Below are positions 16,607 through 22,466 of a stretch of DNA of 29,796 nt, piece after piece. The translations under genes and the position numbers were made by a program. How positions within the stretch are numbered: the stretch's first letter is position 1; the number at the start of each line of letters is the position of its first letter. Source of the stretch: a virus. The stretch is taken from positions 1 to 29,796 of IMG/VR virus record IMGVR_UViG_3300009124_000071; one strand, 5' to 3'. The notes beneath the pieces are model-generated. The model searched no databases. It was not told where the DNA came from and saw nothing but the letters and a program-made list of their open reading frames with translations.

Positions 16607-16951
16607 ATGCCCGCCGCTACACCGACCACCACGATCACCTGGAGCATCAACACCCTGGAGCGTGAGCTAGCTGACGGTTACGTTTTCACCGCTCATTATT
16701 CGGTGAACGCTGTCAGCAGCACCCTTGATCCTGAAGGCAACAATTACAGCCAAGGCGCTTACGGCTCTGTTGGTCTGGAGCGTCCTGAAGGTGATCTGAT
16801 CGCTTTTGATGAGCTGACCCAAGATCAGGTGATTAGCTGGGTCAAGGAAAAGCTTGGCGGCGATGAAAAGGTGGCTGAGATTGAGCAGGCTTTGACCGAC
16901 CGGCTTGCTGAGGTGATTTCGCCCAGCCGCATTAACGGGGTTCCCTGGTAG
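16607..16951 (+). CDS. Conserved-type phage protein, 114 aa, unknown
   Basis: The protein has the look of a family common in phages of marine and freshwater bacteria: TTTITWSINTLERELADGYVFTAHYSVNA at the start, a middle AYGSVGLERPEGDLI segment, a helix pair (LTQDQVISWVKEKLG; EKVAEIEQALTDRLAE) and a GVPW ending. I know no function for it. It lies between the fibers and the lysis genes and its stop TAG overlaps the GTG of the next basic peptide. The 89-nt leader before it has no clear ribosome site. Confidence 0.75.
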   Translation: MPAATPTTTITWSINTLERELADGYVFTAHYSVNAVSSTLDPEGNNYSQGAYGSVGLERPEGDLIAFDELTQDQVISWVKEKLGGDEKVAEIEQALTDRLAEVISPSRINGVPW

Positions 16952-17085
16952 TGGCGGTAAGAAGCAAAACCGGCTTAGCTCGCGTGCAGCATGTGCCGGG
17001 CAAGCCGAAACGCACACGCCAAGGCGCTGGTAAAAACAGCCGCCCGCGTGGCACGCGCAAAGCGTACAGGGGTCAAGGCCGTTAA
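16951..17085 (+). CDS. Small basic protein, 44 aa
   Basis: GTG 16951 overlaps the previous stop (TAGTG). The product starts VAVRSKTGLARVQHVPG and has a long Arg/Lys/Gly-rich tail ending AYRGQGR; it has about 14 Arg or Lys residues and no acidic ones. It resembles small basic proteins seen in cyanophage-type genomes. Its charge would suit nucleic acid or cell-envelope binding, but this is inference. The exact overlap and absence of acidic residues favour a real gene. Confidence 0.6.
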   Translation: MAVRSKTGLARVQHVPGKPKRTRQGAGKNSRPRGTRKAYRGQGR

Positions 17086-17109
17086 TTTACAAGCAGGATT
17101 CTGCCGGTC

Positions 17110-17391
17110 ATGGACAAGATCAATCTTGAACTGATCGGCGGCATCTTGGCGATTGCCGTGCAAGCCGGTATCGCTGTTTGGTGGGCAAGCGGCGTCAACT
17201 CAAAGATGTTCCACATCGAGCATGAGCTGATGAAGCTCAACATGAACGTAGAGCAAAACACGGAGTTCAGAATTAAGTGGCCGCGTGGCGAGATGGGCGC
17301 GTTGCCGGACGACGTTAAACAGGATTCCGCAATTCAGGTATTGCAAGCAGAGGTGGAACGCCTTAGACAGCAAACATCTTGCAGAAAATAG
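17110..17391 (+). CDS. Small membrane protein with coiled coil (spanin- or holin-like)
   Basis: A 93-aa protein with one transmembrane segment (about residues 7-27, LIGGILAIAVQAGIAVWWAS), a helix (FHIEHELMKLNMNVEQ), a short FRIKWPRGEMGALPDD motif, and a second coiled-coil helix (IQVLQAEVERLRQQ). This N-terminal anchor plus coiled coil resembles inner-membrane spanin subunits, and the endolysin gene follows 730 nt downstream. It might instead be a holin partner. No lipobox partner is visible here, so the lysis role is inferred from topology and position. Confidence 0.65.
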   Translation: MDKINLELIGGILAIAVQAGIAVWWASGVNSKMFHIEHELMKLNMNVEQNTEFRIKWPRGEMGALPDDVKQDSAIQVLQAEVERLRQQTSCRK

Positions 17392-17535
17392 ATGGATCCC
17401 GAAACAAGGGAAAACTGGCGAAAGATTAAGGAAGCATTAGAAGCAGCGGGCAAAACTGATTGTGACTATTACCGCCGAGCGGTGGTGATTTTGCAGGGTC
17501 GCAAGGATCCATGGCGACCGCCTTCGATAGACTGA
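17392..17535 (+). CDS. Small protein, 47 aa, unknown
   Basis: ATG 17392 begins immediately after the TAG of the previous gene. The product opens MDPETRENWRKIKEALEAAG, continues KTDCDYYRRAVVILQG and ends RKDPWRPPSID. This compact helical form (helix, Gly-Lys-Thr-Asp turn, helix, DPW end) resembles short proteins that recur next to lysis genes in cyanophage-like genomes. No function is known to me. Confidence 0.6.
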   Translation: MDPETRENWRKIKEALEAAGKTDCDYYRRAVVILQGRKDPWRPPSID

Positions 17536-17553
17536 ACGCAACAGACCGCAGCC

Positions 17554-17754
17554 GTGGATCCGTTTATCACGCCATTGATCACGGCCGCGATAGTTGCTGG
17601 CGTTGGCGCGCTGTGGCGCATTGATAAACGTGCCAGCGTCATGGATACGCGGGTGGCGCTGATCTTGGAGCAGATCACAGCACTCCGAAGCGATCACAAA
17701 GAACGTCTCGACGATCACGAACGCCGGTTGCGTCAACTAGAAACTCGCCGCTAA
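17554..17754 (+). CDS. Small membrane protein with C-terminal coiled coil, 66 aa
   Basis: The frame begins at GTG 17554. A hydrophobic segment (residues 4-21, FITPLITAAIVAGVGALW) is followed by a basic turn (RIDKRASV) and a helix with heptad spacing (MDTRVALILEQITALRSDHKERLDDHERRLRQL). Topology resembles small holin-like or spanin-like phage proteins. With the proteins at 17110 and 17779 it makes three small membrane proteins in 800 nt, so which one is the holin cannot be told from sequence. Confidence 0.6.
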   Translation: MDPFITPLITAAIVAGVGALWRIDKRASVMDTRVALILEQITALRSDHKERLDDHERRLRQLETRR

Positions 17755-17778
17755 TTTCAAGGCAGCCAACGTTTCTAA

Positions 17779-17916
17779 ATGGATCCCACCGCTCTCGCCG
17801 CCATTGCGATCATTGCCGCGGCCGGCAGTGAAATCATCACCCTGCTGCCTATCCGTGAGAACAGCTGGGTGCAGCTGCTGGTCAAGGTGCTCAACATCGT
17901 CGCCAAAAAAAAGTAG
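17779..17916 (+). CDS. Small hydrophobic protein, 45 aa, possible holin
   Basis: ATG 17779 opens a short frame: an Ala/Ile-rich helix (PTALAAIAIIAAAGSEIITLLP), the RENSWVQLL motif, a second amphipathic helix and a KKK end. Small proteins of this pattern are common beside endolysins in cyanophage-type genomes. The frame ends GCC AAA AAA AAG TAG, and its A AAA AAG heptamer allows a -1 shift into the next frame, which lacks a good start of its own. A pinholin or antiholin role is possible but unproven. Confidence 0.6.
   Translation: MDPTALAAIAIIAAAGSEIITLLPIRENSWVQLLVKVLNIVAKKK
17907..17913 (+). promoter_or_regulatory. Candidate -1 frameshift site A AAA AAG
   Basis: Eight A (17905-17912) and a G precede the TAG at 17914; in frame the codons are AAA AAA AAG TAG, so 17907-17913 is the same heptamer used by E. 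coli dnaX. After -1 slippage the reading continues GTA GGC GGC ACA and runs open to 18149. A homopolymer sequencing error could give the same appearance. Confidence 0.45.
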
Positions 17917-18149
17917 GCGGCACAACTTGGCTCTTGCGCTTTGGCGATAAGGACTGGCGGCACCATGTCCACAAGGCTGCGCAGGATTGGAAATTCCGGG
18001 CCACCCTCAAGCCGCGGCTAGATCGCGCTGTTGAGGATTGGCACAAGACCCAACCAGCTGCGGTGCCGCCGCCAATCATTAGCAGCGATGAGCTGCGCAT
18101 AACTGCACCCTGGGCCACCAATGAGCAATCCAGCGACGATCACCCTTGA
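17913..18149 (+). CDS. Unknown 78-codon frame, reached by frameshift or from TTG 17934
   Basis: This frame carries a soluble sequence rich in Trp, His, Lys and Arg (FGDKDWRHHVHKAAQDWKF, LKPRLDRAVEDWHK), then Pro-rich and acidic parts (AAVPPPIISSDELR). It has no ATG or GTG near the front. TTG 17934 is the only usable internal start, and the nearest AGG is about 16 nt before it. A -1 shift at 17907-17913 would fuse it to the 45-aa hydrophobic protein (123 aa in all). The end overlaps the endolysin by 29 nt. The function is not recognised. Confidence 0.5.
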   Translation, partial: VGGTTWLLRFGDKDWRHHVHKAAQDWKFRATLKPRLDRAVEDWHKTQPAAVPPPIISSDELRITAPWATNEQSSDDHP

Positions 18150-19200
18150 GCAGCTGTTTCGCTACTACAAGGCGTTGCCCCACCAGGCCGCGGCGATCAA
18201 AGAGCTAGAGGCTGACCTAGAGGCCAACGGCTACGAAACGGCCATGCGCCGTGATCGGGCTTGGTTCAAAACCTGGAGCCAAGACGGCAAGCAAGCCAAC
18301 CTTGCGGCAGCGATCGCGCTGATCAAGGAGTTTGAGGGCGTCCACCTCTCGGCGTACCCCGACCCGCTGAGCGGCGGCGAGCCTTGGACCATTGGCTACG
18401 GCACCACGCGCTATAGCGGCGGCTTGCCGGTCAAACGCGGCGATCGGATCACGATCATCGAAGCCGACATGCTGTTGCGGCTTGAGGTGGATCGGATCGC
18501 TGAAAAGCTGCGCACCAGCGTGCCGTTCTGGAAAGAAATGGACGACAACCAAAAGTCGGCCTTGGTGTCGTTTGCCTACAACCTCGGTTCTGGTTTCGTC
18601 GGCTCTGCGGGTTTTGAGACGATCAGCCGCTGCCTGAAAGAAAAGGACTGGGCCGGAGTGCCTGCTGCTCTGGAGCTGTACCGCAACCCTGGTACCAACG
18701 TGGAGGCGGGCCTGCTGCGGCGGCGTAAGGCTGAGGGCGAATGCTGGGGCACCCATAGGCCGCAGTATCAGCAGCAAACGGCAAAGCTAAGCATTGACGC
18801 GCCTTTTACGGCCAGGCTGACGCCCCACGTCACCTTGGGCGAATTTGCGCTTAATGAGGAGGCGCGGCGGTTTGATCGGGCTGACCAGCTAGAAATCGCC
18901 GCTGAGCTGGCCGCGTTCTTAGAGCGTGTGCGCGTGGCGTTTGGCGGCAAACCGATCATCATCACCTCGGGCTATCGGCCGCCTGAAGTGAACCGCGCGG
19001 TCAATGGAGCCAGCAACAGCGAGCACCTCTACAAGCCCGGTTGCGGCGCGGTTGATTTCTACATCGACGGCGCCGACATTTACAAGGTCGAGGATTGGTG
19101 TGACAAAAACTGGCCGTATTCGATCGGCTACGGCGCTGGCAAGGGATTTGTGCATGTAGGCATTCGCAGCAGCAGGGCTAAGGTCCGATGGGATTACTAA
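18121..19200 (+). CDS. Bifunctional endolysin: GH24 muramidase + M15 peptidase
   Basis: A 359-aa lysin. Residues about 60-212 are a T4-type lysozyme: Glu72 (EFEG), Asp81 (AYPDP) and Thr90 (WTIGYGTT) match the E-x8-D-x(5-8)-T triad, and WKEMDDNQKSALVSFAYNLG with GLLRRRKAE are typical of GH24. Residues about 235-359 are a zinc M15/YcbK-like D-Ala-D-Ala carboxypeptidase: SGYRPPEVNRAVNGASNSEH gives His302, GAVDF gives Asp312, and GFVHVGI gives His345. It should cut both the glycan strands and the stem peptide. No signal peptide or lipobox is seen, so a holin is needed for release. Confidence 0.95.
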   Translation: MSNPATITLEQLFRYYKALPHQAAAIKELEADLEANGYETAMRRDRAWFKTWSQDGKQANLAAAIALIKEFEGVHLSAYPDPLSGGEPWTIGYGTTRYSGGLPVKRGDRITIIEADMLLRLEVDRIAEKLRTSVPFWKEMDDNQKSALVSFAYNLGSGFVGSAGFETISRCLKEKDWAGVPAALELYRNPGTNVEAGLLRRRKAEGECWGTHRPQYQQQTAKLSIDAPFTARLTPHVTLGEFALNEEARRFDRADQLEIAAELAAFLERVRVAFGGKPIIITSGYRPPEVNRAVNGASNSEHLYKPGCGAVDFYIDGADIYKVEDWCDKNWPYSIGYGAGKGFVHVGIRSSRAKVRWDY

Positions 19201-19206
19201 TCGCCA

Positions 19207-19722
19207 GTGCTGCTACCTGACCATGAGATCCGCCGGCTATGCCAGCGCAACTCGCTGCTGTCGCCGTTCAACGAGGAACAACTGAACCCAGCCAGCTATG
19301 ACGTGAGGCTGGGCACGCAAATCATGGTCGAGGTGGCCAAAACCTCGGAGCTACAGAAAGTCCAGCTGCACGGCCATACGCCCGACGATCCGTTTTGGAT
19401 TCAGCCGGGCGAGTTTTTCCTGGCCGAGACGATGGAGATTTTCAATCTCCCCGATCACGTCGGCGCTCAGTTTGTGCTTAAGTCCAGCCGCGCCCGTGAA
19501 GGCTGGGACCATGCAGAAGCCGGCTGGGCCGATCCGGGCTGGTTTGGCAGTCGCCTGACCATGGAACTACGCAACCAGCGCCGGCTGCATCCGTTGCCGA
19601 TCTGGCCTGGCCTGCGCATTGGCCAGATTAAGTTTCTGCTGGTCAGTGGCCGCGTAGAAAAGAGTTACGCGCAGACTGGCCGCTATAACGCCGACCTAGG
19701 CGTTACCCCCAGCAAGGGCTAA
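19207..19722 (+). CDS. dcd: dCTP deaminase-like (Dcd/dUTPase superfamily)
   Basis: A 171-aa member of the trimeric dCTP deaminase/dUTPase fold. Visible motifs are LNPASYDVRLG (residues 26-36), FWIQPGEFFLAETMEIFNLP, KSSRAREGW, and ADPGWFGSRLTMELRN with the probable catalytic Glu120, followed by IWPGLRIGQIKF. The Dcd enzymes turn dCTP to dUTP (and, in bifunctional forms, to dUMP), feeding dTTP synthesis. No thymidylate synthase or separate dUTPase is seen in the window. It starts with GTG 6 nt after the endolysin stop and is followed by a good terminator, so it is probably transcribed with the late genes, an unusual place for a nucleotide enzyme. Confidence 0.85.
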   Translation: MLLPDHEIRRLCQRNSLLSPFNEEQLNPASYDVRLGTQIMVEVAKTSELQKVQLHGHTPDDPFWIQPGEFFLAETMEIFNLPDHVGAQFVLKSSRAREGWDHAEAGWADPGWFGSRLTMELRNQRRLHPLPIWPGLRIGQIKFLLVSGRVEKSYAQTGRYNADLGVTPSKG

Positions 19723-19747
19723 CGTCCAGCTGGCGAGGGAGATGCCG

Positions 19748-19773
19748 ACCCGGCCTAGCCAACCGGGTTTTTT
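19748..19773 (+). terminator. Rho-independent terminator after the dCTP deaminase gene
   Basis: ACCCGG (19748-19753) pairs with CCGGGT (19763-19768) across a 9-nt loop, with T 19768-19773 as the U tract. It closes the long plus-strand transcription block that carries the virion and lysis genes. A minus-strand gene ends inside the T run. Confidence 0.8.
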
Positions 19774-19966
19774 ATTGCATCATGATCGCCGGGTTTTTCA
19801 GCGGCGCCATGCGCTGACGCAGCACCTTGCCAGGCGCTTCTGCTGGATCATCCAACTGCAGCATGGTGAAGCTGTCGCAGCCGTGCTTTTCAGCCCACCA
19901 GCTGGCGGCCTTGTGAGTGTCAAATGGGCCGACGTGCCAGGGGCCGACCTTCAGGATGTATTGCAT
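19772..19966 (-). CDS. Small protein, 64 aa, unknown
   Basis: Minus-strand gene beginning MQYILKVGPWHVGPFDTHKA. It has a short beta-helix-beta core (YILKVGPWHVGPFDTH, AASWWAEKHG, SFTMLQLDDP) of a type found in small phage proteins of unknown function. It ends beside the plus-strand terminator and follows the 57-aa gene at 20004-20177 on the same strand. Confidence 0.65.
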   Translation of the reverse strand: MQYILKVGPWHVGPFDTHKAASWWAEKHGCDSFTMLQLDDPAEAPGKVLRQRMAPLKNPAIMMQ

Positions 19967-20003
19967 TGCGCGAGATTAGGGGCGGTGGTTCGTTCCGTCT
20001 AGG

Positions 20004-20177
20004 TCAGGCGAGGTCAGCCCAGGTTGCGAAGGCTTCGGCTGCGGCGGTTTCGAGGGAGCAGCCGGTGCCGCGGCGGATCACCTCGGTGGTAAAGGTGACG
20101 GAAGCAATCAGCTGGTCGGAGGGGCTGGTGACGCCTGCGGCGGTGATCGCGGCGAGGGCGGCGGTGGAGTAGGTCAT
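20004..20177 (-). CDS. Small protein, 57 aa, unknown
   Basis: ATG at 20177 is preferred over the TTG at 20198, which would lie within the inverted repeat. The product is Ala/Thr-rich and mainly helical (MTYSTAALAAITAAG, SPSDQLIASVTFTTEVIRR). No family is recognised. It is the first gene of the short minus-strand pair; the putative operator at 20187-20218 is immediately upstream. Confidence 0.5.
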   Translation of the reverse strand: MTYSTAALAAITAAGVTSPSDQLIASVTFTTEVIRRGTGCSLETAAAEAFATWADLA

Positions 20178-20186
20178 TGGTCGGTT

Positions 20187-20218
20187 CCGTTGATGCAATA
20201 ACTATACACCATCAACGG
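20187..20218. promoter_or_regulatory. 9-bp inverted repeat in a divergent gene gap (candidate operator/promoter)
   Basis: CCGTTGATG (20187-20195) and CATCAACGG (20210-20218) are perfect inverted arms around a 14-nt AT-rich centre. The element is between genes transcribed away from it, the 57-aa gene (minus, start 20177) and the basic peptide (plus, start 20225). On the minus strand TATAGT (20206-20201) could be a -10 with TTGTCA (20231-20226) 19 nt upstream. Binding by a dimeric repressor is a reasonable inference. Confidence 0.5.
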
Positions 20219-20224
20219 GGCACT

Positions 20225-20314
20225 GTGACAACAGGACATAAAGCGATCCCGAAGAAACCCAGAAAACAAGGCCGCAACGGTGCCACCCGCTACCGTGTGC
20301 CAAGCGGCGGCTAG
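20225..20314 (+). CDS. Possible small basic peptide, 29 aa
   Basis: GTG 20225 opens a 29-codon frame that ends 3 nt before the next ATG. The product contains AIPKKPRKQGRNGATRYRV and has no acidic residues, like the basic protein at 16951. It starts right after the inverted repeat. At this length it may be chance, but charge and tight spacing make it worth listing. Confidence 0.4.
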   Translation: MTTGHKAIPKKPRKQGRNGATRYRVPSGG

Positions 20315-20317
20315 CCC

Positions 20318-20503
20318 ATGCGGGCGTTCTACCTAGAGATTTCCGCCAAGCTGATCTATCGCTCTGACAGCGATCCTGACGACTTGCCGGCTGACATTTA
20401 CAGCCAGATCAGCGAGTTCATCCCGAGCGATGAAGACATCATCGATATCGAGGTGCAATGTCTGCCCCTTCCTGCGGATCTAGGTGGAACAACACCACAT
20501 TGA
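20318..20503 (+). CDS. Small acidic protein, 61 aa, unknown
   Basis: The product starts MRAFYLEISAKLIYRSDS and continues with an acidic helix pair (DDLPADIYSQISEFIPSDEDIIDIEV). It has no recognised domain. It overlaps the HNH nuclease gene by 20 nt and follows the basic peptide by 3 nt, so the three probably form one plus-strand unit. Confidence 0.55.
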   Translation: MRAFYLEISAKLIYRSDSDPDDLPADIYSQISEFIPSDEDIIDIEVQCLPLPADLGGTTPH

Positions 20504-20789
20504 TGAAACGCGCCTAGTTACGCGGCGCAGTGCACGCGATCAGATCCACTTGGCATGGAACTACCGCTGCGCCTATTGCGACGATCCGCTGGGCCGATCG
20601 CCAACGCTGGATCACGTCGTTCCCAAGGTCCACGGTGGCCTCACCGTCCGCGACAACCTAGTTAGCTGCTGCTTGGCCTGCAACTCAAGCAAAGGCCACA
20701 AGCCATGGGTTTCGTGGTATCGCGCCCAAGAATTTTGGACCCCATTAGGCGAATGGTCAGTTGCGCGCTGGATCAACGGCGAGCATTAA
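20484..20789 (+). CDS. HNH endonuclease
   Basis: A 101-aa HNH nuclease starting at GTG 20484. It has the zinc-knuckle and HNH core: CAYCD (Cys29, Cys32), LDHVVPKVHGG (Asp43, His44, His50), DNLVSCCLACNSSKG (Asn58, Cys63, Cys66, Asn67). The fold is the mobile/packaging HNH type. In many siphoviruses such a gene lies by the terminase and helps packaging; here it is at the far side of the lysis block, so it could be a packaging factor, a free-standing homing nuclease or a defence-type nuclease. The family is clear but the role is not. Confidence 0.88.
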   Translation: MEQHHIDETRLVTRRSARDQIHLAWNYRCAYCDDPLGRSPTLDHVVPKVHGGLTVRDNLVSCCLACNSSKGHKPWVSWYRAQEFWTPLGEWSVARWINGEH

Positions 20790-20887
20790 ACTGCAGGTTC
20801 GAAATTCTCTTGAGGAATCTCGAAGCGTCCGTAGGCAGCAGGCTGCGGCGAGGTGGGGACTGCTCCGGCAAGCCCACCACCTGCTAA
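20790..20887. other. Gap between convergent genes, with a weak hairpin
   Basis: The HNH gene (plus) and the 56-aa gene (minus) converge here. AGGTGG (20851-20856) can pair with CCACCT (20877-20882), but there is no T run on either strand, so it is a poor terminator candidate. Confidence 0.3.
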
Positions 20888-21058
20888 CTATTTGGCCAGC
20901 AACTCGTCTAGGTACATCTCGGCTTGCCAGAGGTCCGACGAATAGCGGCAGTAGCCATGCGCGCAACTGCGGTAGTAAATCTCCATGCCTTCCCGAAACA
21001 ACGTCTCGATGTAGCCGCCGTCTCGATCAGTGCGGCTGACCACCTCTAAAGCATTCAT
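20888..21058 (-). CDS. Small protein, 56 aa, unknown
   Basis: The start was set at ATG 21058, 8 nt after an AGGTG site; the frame is open further upstream. The product is MNALEVVSRTDRDGGYIETL followed by helical REGMEIYYRSCAHGYCRYSS and a final DLWQAEMYLDELLAK. The pattern (Gly-Gly-Tyr, paired Cys, amphipathic end) recurs in small phage proteins of unknown function. It is the last gene of the long minus-strand array and overlaps the next upstream gene by 32 nt. Confidence 0.55.
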   Translation of the reverse strand: MNALEVVSRTDRDGGYIETLFREGMEIYYRSCAHGYCRYSSDLWQAEMYLDELLAK

Positions 21059-21368
21059 AAAACTCGCACCTGGCCGCATAACGCCCACCGCTTCGCTTTG
21101 ATTCTGGCAAGCCAAGCTCACAGCAATAGGTCTGAGTGTCCCACTGCAGGCAATCCCAACACATCAGCGGGTCACCTACTGGCCGGATTCTGCGCACTGC
21201 TGCCTTGTAGATCTCCTGGGCCTTGGGCAGTGCCTTGGACAAGGTGAGCGCGCCAGTGTCCGCCTGCAGCTGGTGCTCTGGCCTAGGCCCAAGAATCACA
21301 CGCGCGTGCCATGTCTTATCTGCGCGATCACAGAGCAGCAGCAAGCGGCCAGCGTGCAGCCTGATCAT
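21027..21368 (-). CDS. Cys-rich protein, 113 aa, unknown
   Basis: The N-terminal half (MIRLHAGRLLLLCDRADKT onward) is basic and beta-rich. The C-terminal half has CWDCLQWD, TYCCELGLPE and GGRYAARCEFYECF, with seven cysteines in about 40 residues. The arrangement C-x2-C...C-x-LGLPE...GGR-A-x-C looks like a small zinc-binding domain. Its start overlaps the previous stop by ATGA at 21365. Confidence 0.6.
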   Translation of the reverse strand: MIRLHAGRLLLLCDRADKTWHARVILGPRPEHQLQADTGALTLSKALPKAQEIYKAAVRRIRPVGDPLMCWDCLQWDTQTYCCELGLPESKRSGGRYAARCEFYECFRGGQPH

Positions 21369-21589
21369 TCTTCCTCGCCGTAGCTCGGGGCGTGATACAG
21401 CCGCTCAAGTTGCATTGATGCTGGCTCTTCCTCTTTAGGCCCGCAGAGCACCGGATCATCAGTGTTGGCCGCGACGAATACCATCGGCCAGAGCATCTCT
21501 TTGACCACCACCAAGCTGGTGCGCGGACTGCGGACCAGCACCCACAGCGCCAACCGCTCGATCAGGTTTAGGCCGGGCAGTTTCATCAT
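21365..21589 (-). CDS. Small protein with hydrophobic segments, 74 aa
   Basis: ATG 21589 overlaps the stop of the DUF3310 gene (ATGATGA), so I chose it over the longer frame. The product, MMKLPGLNLIERLALWVLV onward, has two hydrophobic stretches (about 9-22 and 30-42) and an acidic, Pro/Glu-rich tail. A short membrane protein is possible. No family is recognised. Confidence 0.5.
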   Translation of the reverse strand: MMKLPGLNLIERLALWVLVRSPRTSLVVVKEMLWPMVFVAANTDDPVLCGPKEEEPASMQLERLYHAPSYGEEE

Positions 21590-21810
21590 GCGCCCAGTTT
21601 GGCTATGAGCCGGTCTAAATACCAACGGCATTTCTGGGCATTTTCCAAAGGATCACCTTTAAGCCAAAGCCGCAGCAAATACTTGATCGCGTTGCCGTGG
21701 CAATACGCAGTAGGCATGTCGGGCGCATCCTGAATGGCGCTTTCGATCATTTCGATCACCTCGACTGGCCCGCGGTTGTAGTGCGGCGGGTGGTTCACGT
21801 TGTCAGTCAT
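21586..21810 (-). CDS. DUF3310 family protein
   Basis: A 74-aa protein with the full DUF3310 signature: VNHPPHYNRGPVEVIEMIES (residues 4-23), a short linker, then HGNAIKYLLRLWLKG and CRWYLDRLI. The family is common in phage early regions and is sometimes annotated as nucleotide-kinase-associated; its biochemical role is not settled. The start at ATG 21810 forms an 8-nt overlap (ATGACTGA) with the preceding gene. Confidence 0.88.
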   Translation of the reverse strand: MTDNVNHPPHYNRGPVEVIEMIESAIQDAPDMPTAYCHGNAIKYLLRLWLKGDPLENAQKCRWYLDRLIAKLGA

Positions 21811-22009
21811 CAAGCCAGGCCCATAGGCGTCGATTAACTATGTGCGAAACATGCTCGCGGCAAACGCCAAACTCGCAACACAGTTGGATGGTGGTCCACC
21901 CGTTGCGGCGTAGTTCGCGCATTCTGCGGACTTGATCAGCTGTCAGCTTGGCCGCCGGATTGTCGGCGCCAGTTTTGAACCGGCGCCCTTCTGGCATTGC
22001 TCGTTTCAT
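21803..22009 (-). CDS. Helix-turn-helix protein, 68 aa
   Basis: Basic N-terminus (MKRAMPEGRRFKTGADNPAA) followed by a helix-turn-helix unit: LTADQVRRMRELRRNGWTT as the first helices, then IQLCCEFGVCREHVSHIVNR as the recognition unit. The pattern KLT-x-[DE]QV...I...FGVS-x-x-xVS-x-IV-x-x-x-W resembles DNA-binding modules found at the end of phage HNH nucleases and in small regulators. Here it stands alone. It starts at the ATGA shared with the gene upstream. Confidence 0.72.
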   Translation of the reverse strand: MKRAMPEGRRFKTGADNPAAKLTADQVRRMRELRRNGWTTIQLCCEFGVCREHVSHIVNRRLWAWLDD

Positions 22010-22269
22010 TTCCACTTACCTAGTAGTTCAGCGCGGCAGACCTGGATGGCCTGCTGGGCCTGCTTCTGGGTCATTACTGACTCAGTGGCATCCATAGCCT
22101 TGCCGACCTTGCGCAGAAGCTCCGGGTAGTCCGTATCTCGAAAGTTCGCGGCAATGTCGCGGCAGAACTCTTCCCATAGTCCGGTGTAAGTGCCACAGGT
22201 ACGGCCGCTCTTGGCATAGAGCGAATCCATCATGTCGGCGCGTTGCTGGTCGAGTTGACGTGAGTTCAT
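22006..22269 (-). CDS. Helical protein, 87 aa, unknown
   Basis: ATG 22269 overlaps the upstream stop (ATGA). The product is mostly helical and charged: MNSRQLDQQRADMMDSLYAK, then TYTGLWEEFCRDIAANFRD and a long helix around LLRKVGKAMDATESVMTQKQ. No domain is recognised. It is one of the tightly overlapping genes of the minus-strand array. Confidence 0.6.
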   Translation of the reverse strand: MNSRQLDQQRADMMDSLYAKSGRTCGTYTGLWEEFCRDIAANFRDTDYPELLRKVGKAMDATESVMTQKQAQQAIQVCRAELLGKWK

Positions 22270-22466
22270 GGCTCTAGAAGATTTTTGAGGCGTTGCAGTT
22301 CGGCGCAAAGCTGCTCGCGGTTGCGGATGCCATGAGTGCCGCGTAGTTGCTCCACGCGGACATCAATCAGCAGTCGCAGCCGGTCGCGTTCAGATTGCTG
22401 GCCAGCTTTGAAAGTATTGCTGCCTTCCAGCAGCCGGTAAAGCCTGGCGCGCTGCGGGCTATTCAT
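22266..22466 (-). CDS. Helical protein, 66 aa, unknown
   Basis: ATG 22466 forms an ATGA with the stop of the gene upstream. The product starts MNSPQRARLYRLLEGSNTF and continues as a charged helix with heptad-like Leu/Ile spacing (ERDRLRLLIDVRVEQLRG; LCAELQRLKNLLEP). A small coiled-coil protein is likely. Its MNS start resembles that of the next gene (MNSRQLDQQR); a shared origin is possible but not shown. Confidence 0.6.
   Translation of the reverse strand: MNSPQRARLYRLLEGSNTFKAGQQSERDRLRLLIDVRVEQLRGTHGIRNREQLCAELQRLKNLLEP

Noticed and set aside
20797-20804. GGTTCGAA, similar to a tRNA T-loop
   Set aside because: The flanking bases do not form a T-stem, and no anticodon or acceptor stem could be built on either strand.
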